The notes under the pieces were generated by a model. The model saw only the letters and a list, made by a program, of their open reading frames with translations. It ran no database searches and was not told the DNA's origin. The translations under genes were made by a program, and so were the position numbers. Of a DNA stretch of 64,000 bases, positions 27,125 through 37,476 are shown in pieces (position 1 is the stretch's first letter; the number at the start of each line of letters is the position of its first letter). Source of the DNA: Pantoea deleyi (GTDB taxonomy: Bacteria > Pseudomonadota > Gammaproteobacteria > Enterobacterales > Enterobacteriaceae); assembly GCF_022647325.1 (NCBI RefSeq), contig NZ_CP071405.1:1550001-1614000 (forward strand). The letters run 5' to 3'.

Positions 27125-27875
27125 ACAGCCGCTGCTTGCGGTCAGTCAGCTCACCCATCTCTATGCGCCGGGCAAAGGGTTTGAGCAGGTCAGTTTCGAT
27201 CTTTATCCCGGCGAAGTGCTGGGGATTGTCGGCGAGTCCGGCTCCGGTAAAACCACGCTGCTGCAGAGTCTGTCGGCGCGTCTGGCTCCCCAGCAGGGCA
27301 CCATTCTCTATCGGGGAGGCGATCTCTGGCAGATGAGCGAGAGCGAACGCCGTCGCCTGCTGCGCACCGAGTGGGGCGTGGTGCATCAGCATCCGATGGC
27401 GGGGCTGCGTGCGCAGGTCAGCGCGGGCGGCAACATCGGCGAACGGCTGATGGCAACCGGGCAGCGCCACTACGGCGACATCCGCGCCGAGGCGAGCCGC
27501 TGGCTGCAGGCAGTGGAGATCGATGCCGGTCGCATCGACGATCTGCCCACCACCTTTTCCGGCGGCATGCAGCAGCGGCTGCAGATCGCCCGTAACCTGG
27601 TGACGCAGCCGCAGCTGATGTTTATGGATGAGCCGACCGGCGGGCTGGATGTCTCCGTGCAGGCGCGCCTGCTGGATCTGCTGCGCACGCTGGTGCGCGA
27701 GCTGAATCTGGCGGTGATCATCGTCACCCACGACCTGGGCGTGGCGCGACTGCTGGCGCATCGCCTGCTGGTGATGAAACAGGGGCGGGTGGTGGAGAGC
27801 GGTCTGACCGACCGCGTGCTGGACGATCCTCATCATCCTTACACTCAACTGCTGGTCTCTTCGGTGCTCAATTAA
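27114..27875 (+). CDS. phnK: PhnK, ABC-type ATPase of the C-P lyase complex
   Basis: A 253-residue ABC ATPase with Walker A GESGSGKTTL, signature FSGGMQQRLQIARN and Walker B LMFMDEPTGGLD, then the H-loop in IVTHDLG. PhnK binds PhnJ on the core complex rather than a membrane permease. The start is the ATG at 27114 inside phnJ; an earlier in-frame codon at 27066 would lie deep in the PhnJ C-terminal region. phnL follows immediately with no gap. Confidence 0.95.
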   Translation: MHSEQPLLAVSQLTHLYAPGKGFEQVSFDLYPGEVLGIVGESGSGKTTLLQSLSARLAPQQGTILYRGGDLWQMSESERRRLLRTEWGVVHQHPMAGLRAQVSAGGNIGERLMATGQRHYGDIRAEASRWLQAVEIDAGRIDDLPTTFSGGMQQRLQIARNLVTQPQLMFMDEPTGGLDVSVQARLLDLLRTLVRELNLAVIIVTHDLGVARLLAHRLLVMKQGRVVESGLTDRVLDDPHHPYTQLLVSSVLN

Positions 27876-28589
27876 ATGACGACGAATACTGCCCGCCTGC
27901 GGGTTGAAAATCTCTGCAAGACCTTTGTGCTGCATAACCAGAACGGCGCGGCGCTGCCGGTGCTGCACAACGCCAGCCTCACGGTGAGTGAGGGCGAATG
28001 CGTGGTGCTGCACGGCCACTCCGGCAGCGGCAAATCCACGCTGCTGCGGGCGCTGTATGGCAACTATCAGCCCGACAGTGGCCATATCCGGGTCGCCCAT
28101 CAGGGGACGTGGATCGACATGGCGCAGGCCCCGGCGCGCCAGATTATAGCGCTGCGGCGCGACACGCTGGGCTGGGTCAGCCAGTTTCTGCGGGTGATTC
28201 CGCGGGTGCCGACGCTGGAGATCGTGATGCAGCCGCTGCTGGAGCGTGGCGTTGAGCGCGCCTTCTGCGAGGCGCGGGCCGCTGAACTGCTGAGCCGCCT
28301 TAACGTTCCGCAGCGCCTCTGGTCGCTGGCGCCCTCCACCTTCTCCGGCGGCGAGCAGCAGCGGGTTAACATCGCCCGCGGTTTTATCGCCGACTATCCG
28401 GTGCTGCTGCTGGATGAACCGACCGCTTCACTCGACAGTGTGAACAGCGCGGCGGTCGTCGAACTCATTGAACAGGCGCGCGCCCGGGGTGCCGCCATCG
28501 TCGGTATTTTTCACGATCGGGTGGTGCGTGAGCAGGTGGCCGACCGGCTCCACCTGATGCAGCCGATCGAAACAGGAGCGCAGGCATGA
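27876..28589 (+). CDS. phnL: PhnL, ABC-type ATPase of the C-P lyase pathway
   Basis: A 237-residue ABC ATPase with Walker [12 protein letters not shown], signature [14 protein letters not shown] and Walker [13 protein letters not shown]. It is needed with PhnI for the nucleosidase step or for complex dynamics and docks on PhnK. It begins directly after the phnK stop and overlaps phnM by four bases (ATGA). LolD-like relatives are excluded by context. Confidence 0.95.
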   Translation: MTTNTARLRVENLCKTFVLHNQNGAALPVLHNASLTVSEGECVVLHGHSGSGKSTLLRALYGNYQPDSGHIRVAHQGTWIDMAQAPARQIIALRRDTLGWVSQFLRVIPRVPTLEIVMQPLLERGVERAFCEARAAELLSRLNVPQRLWSLAPSTFSGGEQQRVNIARGFIADYPVLLLDEPTASLDSVNSAAVVELIEQARARGAAIVGIFHDRVVREQVADRLHLMQPIETGAQA

Positions 28590-29722
28590 TCATCAATAAC
28601 GTCAGACTGGTGCTGGAAAACGAAGTGGTGAGCGGCTCGCTGGAGTTCCGCGATGAGCGCATCAGCAGCTTCAGCGAAACCAGCAGCCAGCAGCCGGGTG
28701 CGCTGGATGGGGAAGGGGCCTGGCTGCTGCCGGGGCTGGTGGAACTGCACACCGATAATCTCGACAAGTTTTTCACGCCGCGACCCAAAGTGGACTGGCC
28801 TGCGCATTCGGCGATGAGCAGTCACGATGCGCTGATGGTTTCCAGCGGCATCACCACCGTGCTGGACGCGATTGGCGTCGGCGATGTGCGGGACGGCGGA
28901 CACCGGCTGGATAACCTCAGCAAAATGATCGACGCCATCCGTGACACCAACCGCAAAGGGCTGAACCGGGCCGAGCATCTGCTGCATCTGCGCTGTGAGC
29001 TGCCGCATCCCACCACGGCATCGCTGTTTGAGGCGCTGATGGGCACCCCGGAGCTGGCGCTGGTGTCGCTGATGGACCATTCACCGGGCCAGCGGCAGTA
29101 CGCCTCGCTGACCAAATATCGCGAATATTATCAGGGCAAATATCAGCTCAATGATGCGGAGATGGATCAGTTCGAACATGACCAGCTCACCCTGGCGGCG
29201 GCTTGGTCGCAGCCTAACCGTGAGACGATAGCCGGGCTCTGCCGGGAACATGGTATCGCCATCGCCAGCCACGACGATGCTACCGCCGCGCACGTTGAGG
29301 AGTCGCACGCGGCGGGCAGCCGCATCGCCGAGTTCCCGACCACGCTGGAGGCGGCGCGCGCCTCGCGCTACCGCAACATGCAGGTGCTGATGGGCGCGCC
29401 CAACATCGTGCGTGGCGGGTCCCACTCCGGCAACGTCGCCGCCTGGGAGCTGGCCGCCAGCGGGCTGCTGAACATCCTCTCTTCCGATTACTACCCGGCC
29501 AGCCTGCTGGATGCCGCGTTCCGGCTGGCGCAGGATGCGCGCAACAGCCTGGGCATGGCGCAGGCGATCGCGCTGGTCACCTGCAATCCGGCGCGTGCGT
29601 TGGGGCTGTTCGATCGCGGGGTGATCGCCGAAGGCTGCCGCGCCGATCTGGTGCTGGCCCATACCGCCCACGGCTATCCGCATGTGCGGCACGTCTGGAG
29701 CAAAGGGCGGCAGGTGTACTGA
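28586..29722 (+). CDS. phnM: PhnM, 5-triphosphoribosyl phosphonate diphosphohydrolase
   Basis: A 378-residue amidohydrolase-superfamily enzyme that removes pyrophosphate from the triphosphoribosyl phosphonate. The metal-binding histidines are seen in [15 protein letters not shown], in [10 protein letters not shown] and in the [17 protein letters not shown] block; an SDYYPASLL motif carries the metal aspartate. Length matches the E. coli enzyme (378). It overlaps phnL by four bases and phnN by one. Confidence 0.95.
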   Translation: MIINNVRLVLENEVVSGSLEFRDERISSFSETSSQQPGALDGEGAWLLPGLVELHTDNLDKFFTPRPKVDWPAHSAMSSHDALMVSSGITTVLDAIGVGDVRDGGHRLDNLSKMIDAIRDTNRKGLNRAEHLLHLRCELPHPTTASLFEALMGTPELALVSLMDHSPGQRQYASLTKYREYYQGKYQLNDAEMDQFEHDQLTLAAAWSQPNRETIAGLCREHGIAIASHDDATAAHVEESHAAGSRIAEFPTTLEAARASRYRNMQVLMGAPNIVRGGSHSGNVAAWELAASGLLNILSSDYYPASLLDAAFRLAQDARNSLGMAQAIALVTCNPARALGLFDRGVIAEGCRADLVLAHTAHGYPHVRHVWSKGRQVY

Positions 29723-30258
29723 TGGCGCGGCTCATCTGGCTGACCGGGCCCTCCGGCTCAGGCAAGGATAGCCTGCTGGATGCGCTGCGTGCGTCACCGC
29801 CGCCCCGGCTGCTAATCGCGCATCGCTACATCACCCGCGCCGCCGATGCGGGCGGCGAGAACCATGTGGCGCTGAGCGACGCGGAGTTTGCCCGCCGCGC
29901 CGCGCTGGGGCTGTTCGCGGTGAGCTGGCAGGCGCACGGCTTCTCCTATGGCATCGGCTGTGAGGCGGAGCAGTGGCTGGCGCGCGGGCAGAGTGTGGTG
30001 GTGAACGGCTCCCGGCTGCATCTGGCGCAGGCGCAGGCCCGCTTCGGCGCGCAGCTGCTGCCGGTCTGTCTGCAGGTCTCGCCCGCGGTGCTGGCGGCGC
30101 GGCTCCGCCAGCGCGGACGGGAAGATGAGGCGGAGATTGCCCGGCGGCTGGCCCGCGCGGCGCAGCCGCAGCCCGACGGCTGTCTGATCCTGAACAACGA
30201 TGGCGCCCTGGCGGAAACCGTCCGGCAGCTGCGCCAGCTTCTGGAGGCACATCCATGA
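29722..30258 (+). CDS. phnN: PhnN, ribose 1,5-bisphosphate phosphokinase
   Basis: A 178-residue P-loop kinase with Walker [13 protein letters not shown] and the [19 protein letters not shown] block, which is guanylate-kinase-like. It phosphorylates ribose 1,5-bisphosphate to PRPP, salvaging the ribose made by C-P cleavage. It starts in the phnM stop and overlaps phnP by four bases. phnO, found between phnN and phnP in E. coli, is absent. Confidence 0.94.
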   Translation: MARLIWLTGPSGSGKDSLLDALRASPPPRLLIAHRYITRAADAGGENHVALSDAEFARRAALGLFAVSWQAHGFSYGIGCEAEQWLARGQSVVVNGSRLHLAQAQARFGAQLLPVCLQVSPAVLAARLRQRGREDEAEIARRLARAAQPQPDGCLILNNDGALAETVRQLRQLLEAHP

Positions 30259-31082
30259 CGCAGACGCACCCCGGCACCGTCTCCGGTGTGGACACCAACA
30301 CATCGGCCTCGCTGAAACTCACTTTTCTGGGCACCGGCGGCGTAACGGCGGCACCGCTGCCGGGCTGCCGCTGCCGCGCCTGCCAGCGGGCCACGCACGA
30401 CCCCCGTTTTGCGCGGGCGCCCTGCAGCGCACTGATTGAGTATGGCCGCGAGCGGATCCTGCTGGATGCCGGGCTGCCGCTGCTGGCGTCCCGTTTCCCG
30501 CCCGGCACCCTGTCGCGTATTCTGCTGACGCACTATCACATGGATCATGTCCAGGGACTGTTTGCGCTGCGCTGGGGGCAGGGCGATCCGATCCCGGTCT
30601 GGGGGCCGCCCGACCCGCGTGGCTGTGACGATCTCTACAGACATCCCGGCCTGCTCGATTTCCGGCCCGCCCTGACGCCGTTCGTGGCGCACGCCTTTGG
30701 TGAGCTGCAGGTCACGCCGCTGCCGCTGCAGCACTCCCGGCTGACACACGGCTACCTGCTGGCGTGGCAGGACATCCGCATCGCCTGGCTGTGTGACACC
30801 TGCGGCCTGCCGCCCGACACCGCCGATTTCCTGCGCGGTCAGGCGCTGGACCAGCTGGTGATTGACTGCAACGACCCGCCCTGCGCGGCGCCGCGAAACC
30901 ACAATGATGTGACGCAGGCGCTGGCGATCGTGGCGCTGCTGCAGCCGCGTCAGACCTGGCTGACGCACCTCAGTCATGAGATGGATAACTGGCTGGCGGA
31001 AAATGCGCTACCGGACGGCGTGCAGCCTGCCCGTGATGGACAGACGCTGCGGTGCGATGCCGCGTGGCCTGTCACAGTTTGA
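30255..31082 (+). CDS. phnP: PhnP, phosphoribosyl 1,2-cyclic phosphate phosphodiesterase
   Basis: A 275-residue metallo-beta-lactamase-fold enzyme that opens the cyclic phosphate formed after C-P cleavage. The metal motif HxHxDH is [11 protein letters not shown]. The structural zinc site is seen in [20 protein letters not shown] and the [14 protein letters not shown]-terminal block agree with E. coli PhnP. About 18 extra N-terminal residues precede the conserved LTFLGTGG. It is the last gene of the core operon; a Pho box follows immediately. Confidence 0.94.
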   Translation: MTQTHPGTVSGVDTNTSASLKLTFLGTGGVTAAPLPGCRCRACQRATHDPRFARAPCSALIEYGRERILLDAGLPLLASRFPPGTLSRILLTHYHMDHVQGLFALRWGQGDPIPVWGPPDPRGCDDLYRHPGLLDFRPALTPFVAHAFGELQVTPLPLQHSRLTHGYLLAWQDIRIAWLCDTCGLPPDTADFLRGQALDQLVIDCNDPPCAAPRNHNDVTQALAIVALLQPRQTWLTHLSHEMDNWLAENALPDGVQPARDGQTLRCDAAWPVTV

Positions 31083-31090
31083 TCATCTGG

Positions 31091-31126
31091 CTGTCATCCC
31101 GCGTTCATCGCGCCACGCCTTAATAA
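31091..31126 (+). promoter_or_regulatory. Pho box and -10 element upstream of phnC
   Basis: CTGTCATCCCGCGTTCAT at 31091-31108 contains GTCAT and TTCAT exactly 11 bp apart, as in PhoB sites, and its first seven bases match the consensus perfectly. TAATAA at 31121-31126, 12 bp beyond the box, is a plausible -10, placing the start of transcription about 30 bp before phnC. This makes phnCDE1E2 a second PhoB-controlled unit, though readthrough from phnP is also possible. Confidence 0.65.
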
Positions 31127-31161
31127 GCCGCAGAACGTAATCAGCGATGACGGAGAACAGC

Positions 31162-31989
31162 ATGGCACAGGCCCTCTTGAAAACGGTGGTCGATAACGAT
31201 CTGCCGCCAGCCAGCCAAAGCGGACAAAAAGTGTTGTCAGTGCAGAAACTGAGTAAAGCCTGGGGCGACACGACAGTGCTGGATCAGGTCAGTTTCGACC
31301 TGCATGCCGGGGAGCTGGTAGGGGTCATCGGGCGGTCGGGCGCCGGTAAATCGACCCTGCTGCACATGCTCAACGGCACCATTAATGCCACGTCCGGCGC
31401 GATAATCAGCGCGCAGGGGGAGACGGAGCGTAATGTGGTGACGCTCAACAGCCGCCAGATGCGCGAGTGGCGCAGTCAGTGCGGCATGATCTTTCAGGAT
31501 TTCTGTCTGGTGCCGCGCCTCGACGTGCTGACCAACGTGCTGCTGGGACGGCTGAGCCAGACCGGCACGCTGAAATCCTTCTTTAAAATTTTCTCTGACC
31601 GCGACCGGGCGCACGCCATCGAACTGCTGCAGTGGATGAACATGCTGCCGCAGGCGCTTCAGCGCGCCGAGAACCTCTCCGGCGGGCAGATGCAGCGCGT
31701 GGCGATCTGCCGTGCGCTGATGCAGAACCCCAGGATCCTGCTGGCCGACGAACCGGTGGCGTCGCTGGACCCGAAAAATACCAAACGCATCATGGATGTG
31801 CTGCGTCAGGTCAGCCAGCAGGGCATCAGCGTGATGGTTAACCTGCACTCCATCGAGCTGGTGAAAAGCTACTGTACCCGGGTGATTGGCATTCAGCGCG
31901 GCGTCGTGCTGTTTGACGATCATCCCTCCCGACTGACCGACAGCCTGCTGCATCAGCTGTACGGTGATGAACTCAACCAAATCCATTAA
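31162..31989 (+). CDS. phnC: PhnC, phosphonate ABC transporter ATPase
   Basis: A 275-residue ABC ATPase with Walker [15 protein letters not shown], signature [15 protein letters not shown] and Walker [13 protein letters not shown]. It energises phosphonate uptake through the PhnE permeases. GGAG at 31152-31155 favours the ATG at 31162 over an in-frame ATG at 31147. phnD follows 26 bp downstream. The N-terminal 35 residues before the ATPase fold are not conserved. Confidence 0.93.
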   Translation: MAQALLKTVVDNDLPPASQSGQKVLSVQKLSKAWGDTTVLDQVSFDLHAGELVGVIGRSGAGKSTLLHMLNGTINATSGAIISAQGETERNVVTLNSRQMREWRSQCGMIFQDFCLVPRLDVLTNVLLGRLSQTGTLKSFFKIFSDRDRAHAIELLQWMNMLPQALQRAENLSGGQMQRVAICRALMQNPRILLADEPVASLDPKNTKRIMDVLRQVSQQGISVMVNLHSIELVKSYCTRVIGIQRGVVLFDDHPSRLTDSLLHQLYGDELNQIH

Positions 31990-32015
31990 CGTCCACTGTA
32001 AGAGAACCACGTCGA

Positions 32016-32942
32016 ATGAAACTGACTTCTTTAGCACTCCTGACCTCCGTCATGGCATTTGGTGTCAGCGCAGCGGATGCGCCAAAACAGCTTAACCTGG
32101 GCATTCTGGGTGGCCAGAACGCCACGCAGCAGATTGGCGACAATCAGTGTGTGAAGACCTTCTTTGATAAAGAGCTGGGTGTCGATACTCAGATGCGCAA
32201 CGCCTCTGACTATTCGGGTGTGATTCAGGGCCTGCTGGGCGGCAAGATCGATATGGTGCTGAGCATGTCGCCCGCCTCGTTTGCGTCGGTCTACATTCAG
32301 AACCCGAAAGCGGTGGATGTGGTCGGCATCGTGGTCGATGACAAAGATCAGTCGCGCGGCTACCACTCGGTGGTCATCGTGAAGGCGGACAGCCCCTACA
32401 AAAAGATCGACGATCTCAAGGGCAAATCGTTTGGGATGGCCGATCCCGACTCGACCTCCGGCTTCCTGATGCCGAACCAGGCGTTTAAGAAGATGTTCGG
32501 CGGCTCGGTGGATGACAAATATAACAATACCTTCTCCAGCGTCACTTTTTCCGGCGGTCACGAGCAGGACATTCTGGGCGTGCTGAACAACCAGTTTGAT
32601 GGCGCGGTCACCTGGACCTCGATGGTGGGTGACTACAACAGCGGCTACACCTCCGGCGCGTTTGGCCGTCTGATCCGGATGGACCACCCGGATCTGATGA
32701 AGCAAATCCGCATTATCTGGCAGTCTCCGCTGATCCCCAACGGGCCGGTGCTGGTCAGCAACAGGCTGCCCGCTGACTTCAAAGCGAAAGTGGTGTCGGC
32801 GATTAAAAAGCTGGATAAAGAGGATCACGCCTGCTTCGTGAAAGCGGTGGGCGGTCAGCAGCATATCGGTGAGGCGACGGTCGCCGACTATCAGAACATC
32901 ATCGACATGAAGCGCGACCTGATGAAAGGCAGCCGCGGCTGA
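32016..32942 (+). CDS. phnD: PhnD, periplasmic phosphonate-binding protein
   Basis: A 308-residue type 2 periplasmic binding protein with a Sec signal peptide (MKLTSLALLTSVMAFGVSA, cleavage probably before ADAPK). The mature protein has the PhnD-family sequence LNLGILGGQNATQQIGDNQ and the ligand loop DPDSTSGFLMPNQAF, in which the serine-threonine cluster binds the phosphonate group. It delivers substrate to PhnE1/PhnE2. A strong intercistronic hairpin follows. Confidence 0.94.
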   Translation: MKLTSLALLTSVMAFGVSAADAPKQLNLGILGGQNATQQIGDNQCVKTFFDKELGVDTQMRNASDYSGVIQGLLGGKIDMVLSMSPASFASVYIQNPKAVDVVGIVVDDKDQSRGYHSVVIVKADSPYKKIDDLKGKSFGMADPDSTSGFLMPNQAFKKMFGGSVDDKYNNTFSSVTFSGGHEQDILGVLNNQFDGAVTWTSMVGDYNSGYTSGAFGRLIRMDHPDLMKQIRIIWQSPLIPNGPVLVSNRLPADFKAKVVSAIKKLDKEDHACFVKAVGGQQHIGEATVADYQNIIDMKRDLMKGSRG

Positions 32943-32974
32943 CACTGACTTATCTTCCCCGCGCAGGCGGGAAA

Positions 32975-33007
32975 AGCGGGATACGGCCGTCGGCTCGTTA
33001 TCCCGCT
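32975..33007 (+). terminator. Intercistronic hairpin between phnD and phnE1
   Basis: A perfect 9-bp stem, AGCGGGATA/TATCCCGCT, with a 15-base loop is followed by GCTTTTG. It may act as a partial terminator or 3'-end stabiliser, giving more binding protein than permease. Confidence 0.5.
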
Positions 33008-33030
33008 GCTTTTGTGCCGGAGATCCCCCT

Positions 33031-33891
33031 TTGAGCGAATTCGAACACTACTACCAGCGCATCCGCCGTCAGCAGAAACGTGACACGCTGATCTGGTCGC
33101 TGCTGCTGGTGGCACTCTATCTGGCGGCGGGCAAGGTCGCCGAGTTTAATCTGCTCACCGTCTGGCAGTCGCTGCCGCACTTCTTCGACTATCTGCATGA
33201 GATCCTGCCGGTGCTGCACCTGCCGCTGCTGTTTGCCGACGGTAAAACCGAAGGCTCGCTGGCGTACTGGGGCTACCGCTTACCCATTCAGCTGCCGCTG
33301 ATCTGGGAAACGCTGCAGCTGGCGCTGGCCTCGACCCTGGTGGCGGTGGGCGTGGCTTTGGTGCTGGCGTTCTTCGCCGCCGACAATACGCAGACACCGG
33401 CCAGCGTGCGGCTGGCGATTCGTGCGTTCGTCGCCTTTCTGCGCACCATGCCGGAGCTGGCATGGGCGGTAATGTTTGTGATGGCGTTTGGCATCGGCGC
33501 TATCCCCGGCTTCCTGGCGCTGGCGCTGCACACGGTGGGCAGCCTGACCAAACTGTTTTATGAGGCGATCGAGTCGGCGTCCGATAAGCCGGTGCGCGGT
33601 CTGGCGGCCTGTGGGGCCAGCAAACTGCAGCGGATGCGCTTCGCCTTCTGGCCGCAGGTTAAGCCGGTTTTTCTCTCCTACAGCTTCATGCGACTGGAGA
33701 TTAACTTCCGCTCCTCGACCATTCTGGGTCTGGTGGGCGCAGGCGGCATCGGTCAGGAGCTGATGACCAATATCAAACTGGATCGCTACGATCAGGTAAG
33801 CATCACGCTGCTGCTGATCCTGATCGTCGTGTCGCTGCTGGATACCTTATCCGGCCAGCTTCGTCGCCGTGTGACAGGAGAACGCGCATGA
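33031..33891 (+). CDS. phnE: PhnE1, phosphonate ABC transporter permease
   Basis: A 286-residue inner-membrane permease with about six hydrophobic segments. The EAA loop recognised by the ATPase is seen in YEAIESASDKPVRGLAACGASKLQRMRF, given here in outline as EAIESA...GLAACGAS. It starts with TTG at 33031, supported by GGAG eight bases upstream. It overlaps phnE2 by four bases (ATGA). The two permeases probably form a heterodimer with PhnC. Confidence 0.9.
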   Translation: MSEFEHYYQRIRRQQKRDTLIWSLLLVALYLAAGKVAEFNLLTVWQSLPHFFDYLHEILPVLHLPLLFADGKTEGSLAYWGYRLPIQLPLIWETLQLALASTLVAVGVALVLAFFAADNTQTPASVRLAIRAFVAFLRTMPELAWAVMFVMAFGIGAIPGFLALALHTVGSLTKLFYEAIESASDKPVRGLAACGASKLQRMRFAFWPQVKPVFLSYSFMRLEINFRSSTILGLVGAGGIGQELMTNIKLDRYDQVSITLLLILIVVSLLDTLSGQLRRRVTGERA

Positions 33892-34772
33892 TCAGCCACG
33901 TACCCGATATCGCGCAGATGAAGCAGCAGCATCGCGCACTCTTCGCCGCGCAGCCGCGCTACCTGCGTCGCCTGGCGCTGATCGCGCTGGCGGTGCTGCT
34001 CTACTACCTCTTTTTCTTCTCGGTGTTCGGGCTGGAGTGGTCGCGTCTGCTGGCGGGCTGCCAGCAGCTGGGGCGCTATTTTCTGCGGATGTTTGTCTGG
34101 CATGAGTTCGCCAGCTGGCCCTTTGGCTACTATCTGTCGCAGGTCGGCATCACCCTGGGGATCGTGTTTGCCGGCACGCTGACCGCCTCGCTGCTGGCCC
34201 TGCCGCTGTCGTTTCTGGCGGCGCGAAACGTGATGCACGACCGCGCCGCCAAACCGCTGGCGTTCCTGATGCGGCGTCTGTTTGACATGCTGCGCGGCAT
34301 CGACATGGCGATCTGGGGGCTGATCTTCGTCCGGGCGGTCGGGATGGGGCCGCTGGCCGGGGTGCTCGCGATTATCCTGCAGGATGTCGGTCTGCTCGGT
34401 AAGCTTTACGCCGAAGGACACGAAGCGGTGGAGCGTTCGCCGGGGCGGGGGCTGAGTGCTGTCGGAGCCAACAGCCTGCAGAAGCACCGGTTCGGCATCT
34501 TCACCCAGTCATTCCCGCAGTTCCTGGCGCTGAGCCTCTACCAGATTGAGTCCAATACCCGCTCGGCGGCGGTACTGGGTTTCGTCGGCGCGGGCGGGGT
34601 CGGCCTGGTCTATGCCGAAAACATGCGGTTGTGGAACTGGGATGTGGTGATGTTCCTGACGCTGATTCTGGTGGTGGTGGTGATGGTGATGGATATGATC
34701 TCCAGCCGCCTGCGTAAGCGCTACATCAGCGGGACGCCGGTGCCACTGTGGCAGCCTGCTGCGCGCGATTAA
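33888..34772 (+). CDS. phnE: PhnE2, second phosphonate ABC transporter permease
   Basis: A 294-residue paralogue of the upstream permease, with the EAA-type loop GHEAVERSPGRGLSAVGAN and the family SAAVLGFVGAGGVGL block. The N-terminal about 70 residues form an extra helix and periplasmic segment not well matched in PhnE1. Its last 47 bases overlap the 3' end of the convergent histidine kinase gene. No terminator was seen after it, which the overlap would explain. Confidence 0.9.
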   Translation: MISHVPDIAQMKQQHRALFAAQPRYLRRLALIALAVLLYYLFFFSVFGLEWSRLLAGCQQLGRYFLRMFVWHEFASWPFGYYLSQVGITLGIVFAGTLTASLLALPLSFLAARNVMHDRAAKPLAFLMRRLFDMLRGIDMAIWGLIFVRAVGMGPLAGVLAIILQDVGLLGKLYAEGHEAVERSPGRGLSAVGANSLQKHRFGIFTQSFPQFLALSLYQIESNTRSAAVLGFVGAGGVGLVYAENMRLWNWDVVMFLTLILVVVVMVMDMISSRLRKRYISGTPVPLWQPAARD

Positions 34773-37329
34773 GCCGTTCGCTGCGCTGCCAGGCGCGCTG
34801 CAGCGCCTGCACCAGCTGAGCCTGCTGCCAGGGTTTCGCCAGCCGTTCACACAGCGGCAGCGTCACCGGCTGGTGGCGCAGATCCTGACCGCTGATGAGC
34901 AGCGTCGCCAGCTGCGGCCAGGTCTGCTGCGCCTGGCGGATCACCTCCGCGCCGTTGATCTCGCCGGGCAGCATCAGGTCGCTGATCAGCAGGTCAATAT
35001 CGGGGGTCTGGCGCAGCAGCGCCAGCGCCTCTTCGCCGTCACCGCACTCCAGCGTCAGATAACCCAGCTGATGCAGATGCTCGCAGAGGGTCTGGCGCAC
35101 CGCCGGTTCATCATCCAGCACCAGCACCAGCCGGTTGCTGCCGACCCCGGCGGGCGCAGGCGGGGGCGGGGCGACCGCCGGCGTTATGGCGGATTCCGCG
35201 GCGCGCGGCAGCAGCAGCCTGACCGTGGTGCCCTGGCCGGGCGCGGTTTCCAGTTCGATCTGCCCGCCCGACTGCCGCACAAAACCGTAAACCATCGACA
35301 GCCCCAGTCCGCTGCCGCTGCCGGTCGCTTTGGTGGTGAAAAATGGCTCAAACACCTGCTCGCGAACGGCGGCTGACATGCCGCAGCCGTGGTCGATCAC
35401 CTCGATGGTGACGCGGTCACGCTTTTCGGTGCCCTCTGTCCGGCGCTGATTCCAGATGCGCAGCCGGATGTCGCCACTCTGCTGGTGCATCGCATCCCGT
35501 GCGTTGACCACCAGATTCATCAGCGCATTCTCAAGCTGACCGGCATCAATCCAGGCAGGCCAGCCGGGACGCTGCGCATCAATGATCAGCTGCTGTCCGG
35601 GCAGCAATGAGTGCTGTAGCAGCCCCTGCAGGTTATCCACCAGCGTCACCACCGACACCGAACGCGGAAAGAGGGCCTGCTTGCGCGAAAAGGCCAGCAG
35701 CCGCTGGGTCAGCTGGGCAGCGCGATCGGCGGCCTGACGCGCCCGCTCGATCCGGCTGGCCAGCGGGCCGGGCATCGGCTGGCCCTCCGTAAGCGCCAGG
35801 CTGCCGATGATTACCGCCAGCAGGTTATTGAAATCGTGCGCCAGCCCGCCGGTGAGCTGCCCGACCGCCTTCATCTTCTGGCTGTGCTGCAGCGCCTCTT
35901 CCAGGGTTTTCCGCGAGGTGCGATCCAGCACGGTATTGACCATGCCACGGCGCGGAATCGGGCTGAAGCGCAGCTCCAGCGTGCGGCCATCGGCCAGCCG
36001 GATCTCCTGCGGCTCCCCCGGATCGTGCAGATCTACCGCCAGCGGGGCCAGCAGCTGCTGATAGTGAACGCCGCGATGCAGCGCGCGCGGCGCAATGCCG
36101 AGCAGCTCCGCATACTGAGCGTTCCAGACCACCAGCTGACCGCCGTTGTCGAACAGGGCGAAGCCGTCGCGCATCGCCAGAAACGTCGATTCCAGCTGAT
36201 TACTCTTCTCCTTCAGCAGCCGCGAGGTGTGCGCCAGCGAGGCGGTATTTCGCGCAAAGACGTTAAAGGCCCGCGCCAGCTCGCCCAGTTCATCACGACG
36301 CTGTATCCCCGGTACGCTGACGTTCTGCTCACCCTGTGCCAGCCGCGTCATCGCACCGGCAATCGCCGTGAGACCCGAGCCGAGGTTGCGGTAGATATAG
36401 ATCCCGGCATAGCCGGTGATCGCCAGCGCCAGCAGCACAAACAGCGCGATAAACCCGATGATCGAATCCAGCTCGCGGTGGGTGGCCAGCGTCCGTGCCT
36501 CGCTCTGCAGCGCCACCTGCTGCACCGAGGCGCTGATATCATCATTCAGCATCGCCACCAGCGCTTTAATCCGGTAGGTGGCGTAGGCGATCGCCAGGTC
36601 GCTCTGCTCCAGCGCTTCCGCCAGCGGCAGCAGACGCTGCTGCGTCTCCAGCAGTCGCCCGACTTTCTCGCCGGTTACGCCAGCCAGCGGCACGGCCCGC
36701 CATGCGGTCATCAGCTGCTGAAGCTGCTCAATGACTGCGATGGGCGACGGTGTACGGATCGCGATCGAAATCAGCCGCTCAGTCTGCTCACGCAGCGCGG
36801 CATCCGGCAGAGGCCGCTGCTCCCGCTGCACCAGCAGGCCGATATGGCTGAGCAGAATCTGCGCCTGCCAGAGATCGCTCAGCATCGTGTTGCGCTGCAG
36901 ATGGCGCTGATGGCCGGTCAGCAGCAGGCGGTTGATGGTCTGTTCCAGCATCAGGCTGCGGGCGCGGATCCGGGCGAGGCGCTCCGGCTGACGGGCCGCC
37001 AGCGGTGCGCTGGCCAGCAGGCTCAGCGACTGCTGCAGCGCCTGCTGATTCTGCTGCAGCCGCTGCGATTCGCTCTGATACTCCAGCGCCCCGACCACCT
37101 GCGACAGCCGGACCGCCGCCGTCGCGACATTAGCGGTGTCCCGCGCCAGCGCCAGGCTGCCGTTCATGTCGGCCAGCGTCTGCGCCTGCGCCTGCTCCTG
37201 AATCGTCCCGGCATGCCGGAAGCCCACGATCGCCACCACGCTCACCATCAGCGTGACCAGCACCACCAGCAGATTGAACAGCAACAGGCGCCCTCGCGCC
37301 CCGGCCTGCCACGGATAACTGTGCTGCAT
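34726..37329 (-). CDS. Hybrid sensor histidine kinase with C-terminal receiver
   Basis: An 867-residue inner-membrane hybrid kinase. TM1 is about residues 14-36, followed by a helical periplasmic domain (about 37-290, TorS/NIT-like in character) and TM2 at 290-313. A HAMP region (about 314-370) and a PAS-like domain (about 376-470) come next. The HisKA domain has phospho-acceptor His498 in [12 protein letters not shown]; the HATPase domain has [14 protein letters not shown] and the DHGCGMS and [11 protein letters not shown] boxes. The receiver (about 733-850) has Asp784 in LLISDLMLP and the Lys in LAKPW. No HPt domain is present. It is divergent from a sugar ABC operon, which it may regulate, and overlaps phnE2 at its 3' end. 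Confidence 0.9.
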   Translation of the reverse strand: MQHSYPWQAGARGRLLLFNLLVVLVTLMVSVVAIVGFRHAGTIQEQAQAQTLADMNGSLALARDTANVATAAVRLSQVVGALEYQSESQRLQQNQQALQQSLSLLASAPLAARQPERLARIRARSLMLEQTINRLLLTGHQRHLQRNTMLSDLWQAQILLSHIGLLVQREQRPLPDAALREQTERLISIAIRTPSPIAVIEQLQQLMTAWRAVPLAGVTGEKVGRLLETQQRLLPLAEALEQSDLAIAYATYRIKALVAMLNDDISASVQQVALQSEARTLATHRELDSIIGFIALFVLLALAITGYAGIYIYRNLGSGLTAIAGAMTRLAQGEQNVSVPGIQRRDELGELARAFNVFARNTASLAHTSRLLKEKSNQLESTFLAMRDGFALFDNGGQLVVWNAQYAELLGIAPRALHRGVHYQQLLAPLAVDLHDPGEPQEIRLADGRTLELRFSPIPRRGMVNTVLDRTSRKTLEEALQHSQKMKAVGQLTGGLAHDFNNLLAVIIGSLALTEGQPMPGPLASRIERARQAADRAAQLTQRLLAFSRKQALFPRSVSVVTLVDNLQGLLQHSLLPGQQLIIDAQRPGWPAWIDAGQLENALMNLVVNARDAMHQQSGDIRLRIWNQRRTEGTEKRDRVTIEVIDHGCGMSAAVREQVFEPFFTTKATGSGSGLGLSMVYGFVRQSGGQIELETAPGQGTTVRLLLPRAAESAITPAVAPPPPAPAGVGSNRLVLVLDDEPAVRQTLCEHLHQLGYLTLECGDGEEALALLRQTPDIDLLISDLMLPGEINGAEVIRQAQQTWPQLATLLISGQDLRHQPVTLPLCERLAKPWQQAQLVQALQRAWQRSERLNRAQQAATVAPASR

Positions 37330-37476
37330 CCCACGACCTCTTTATCACGGCAACAGTGGGCCGAGTATAGGAGCGGTCAGGCCGCGCTTTATGACAAATA
37401 TGAACGGCCGCTGACATTTTCCGTTTATCTGGCGTTGCTTTACTGGCGGCTATCCACAGTCGGCAGGAGCGAGGCG

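Noticed and set aside
35836..37476. A long plus-strand open frame continuous with the sugar ABC ATPase
   Set aside because: It runs antisense through the histidine kinase gene, with Gln/Arg-rich shadow composition. The ATPase start with RBS is at 37477.
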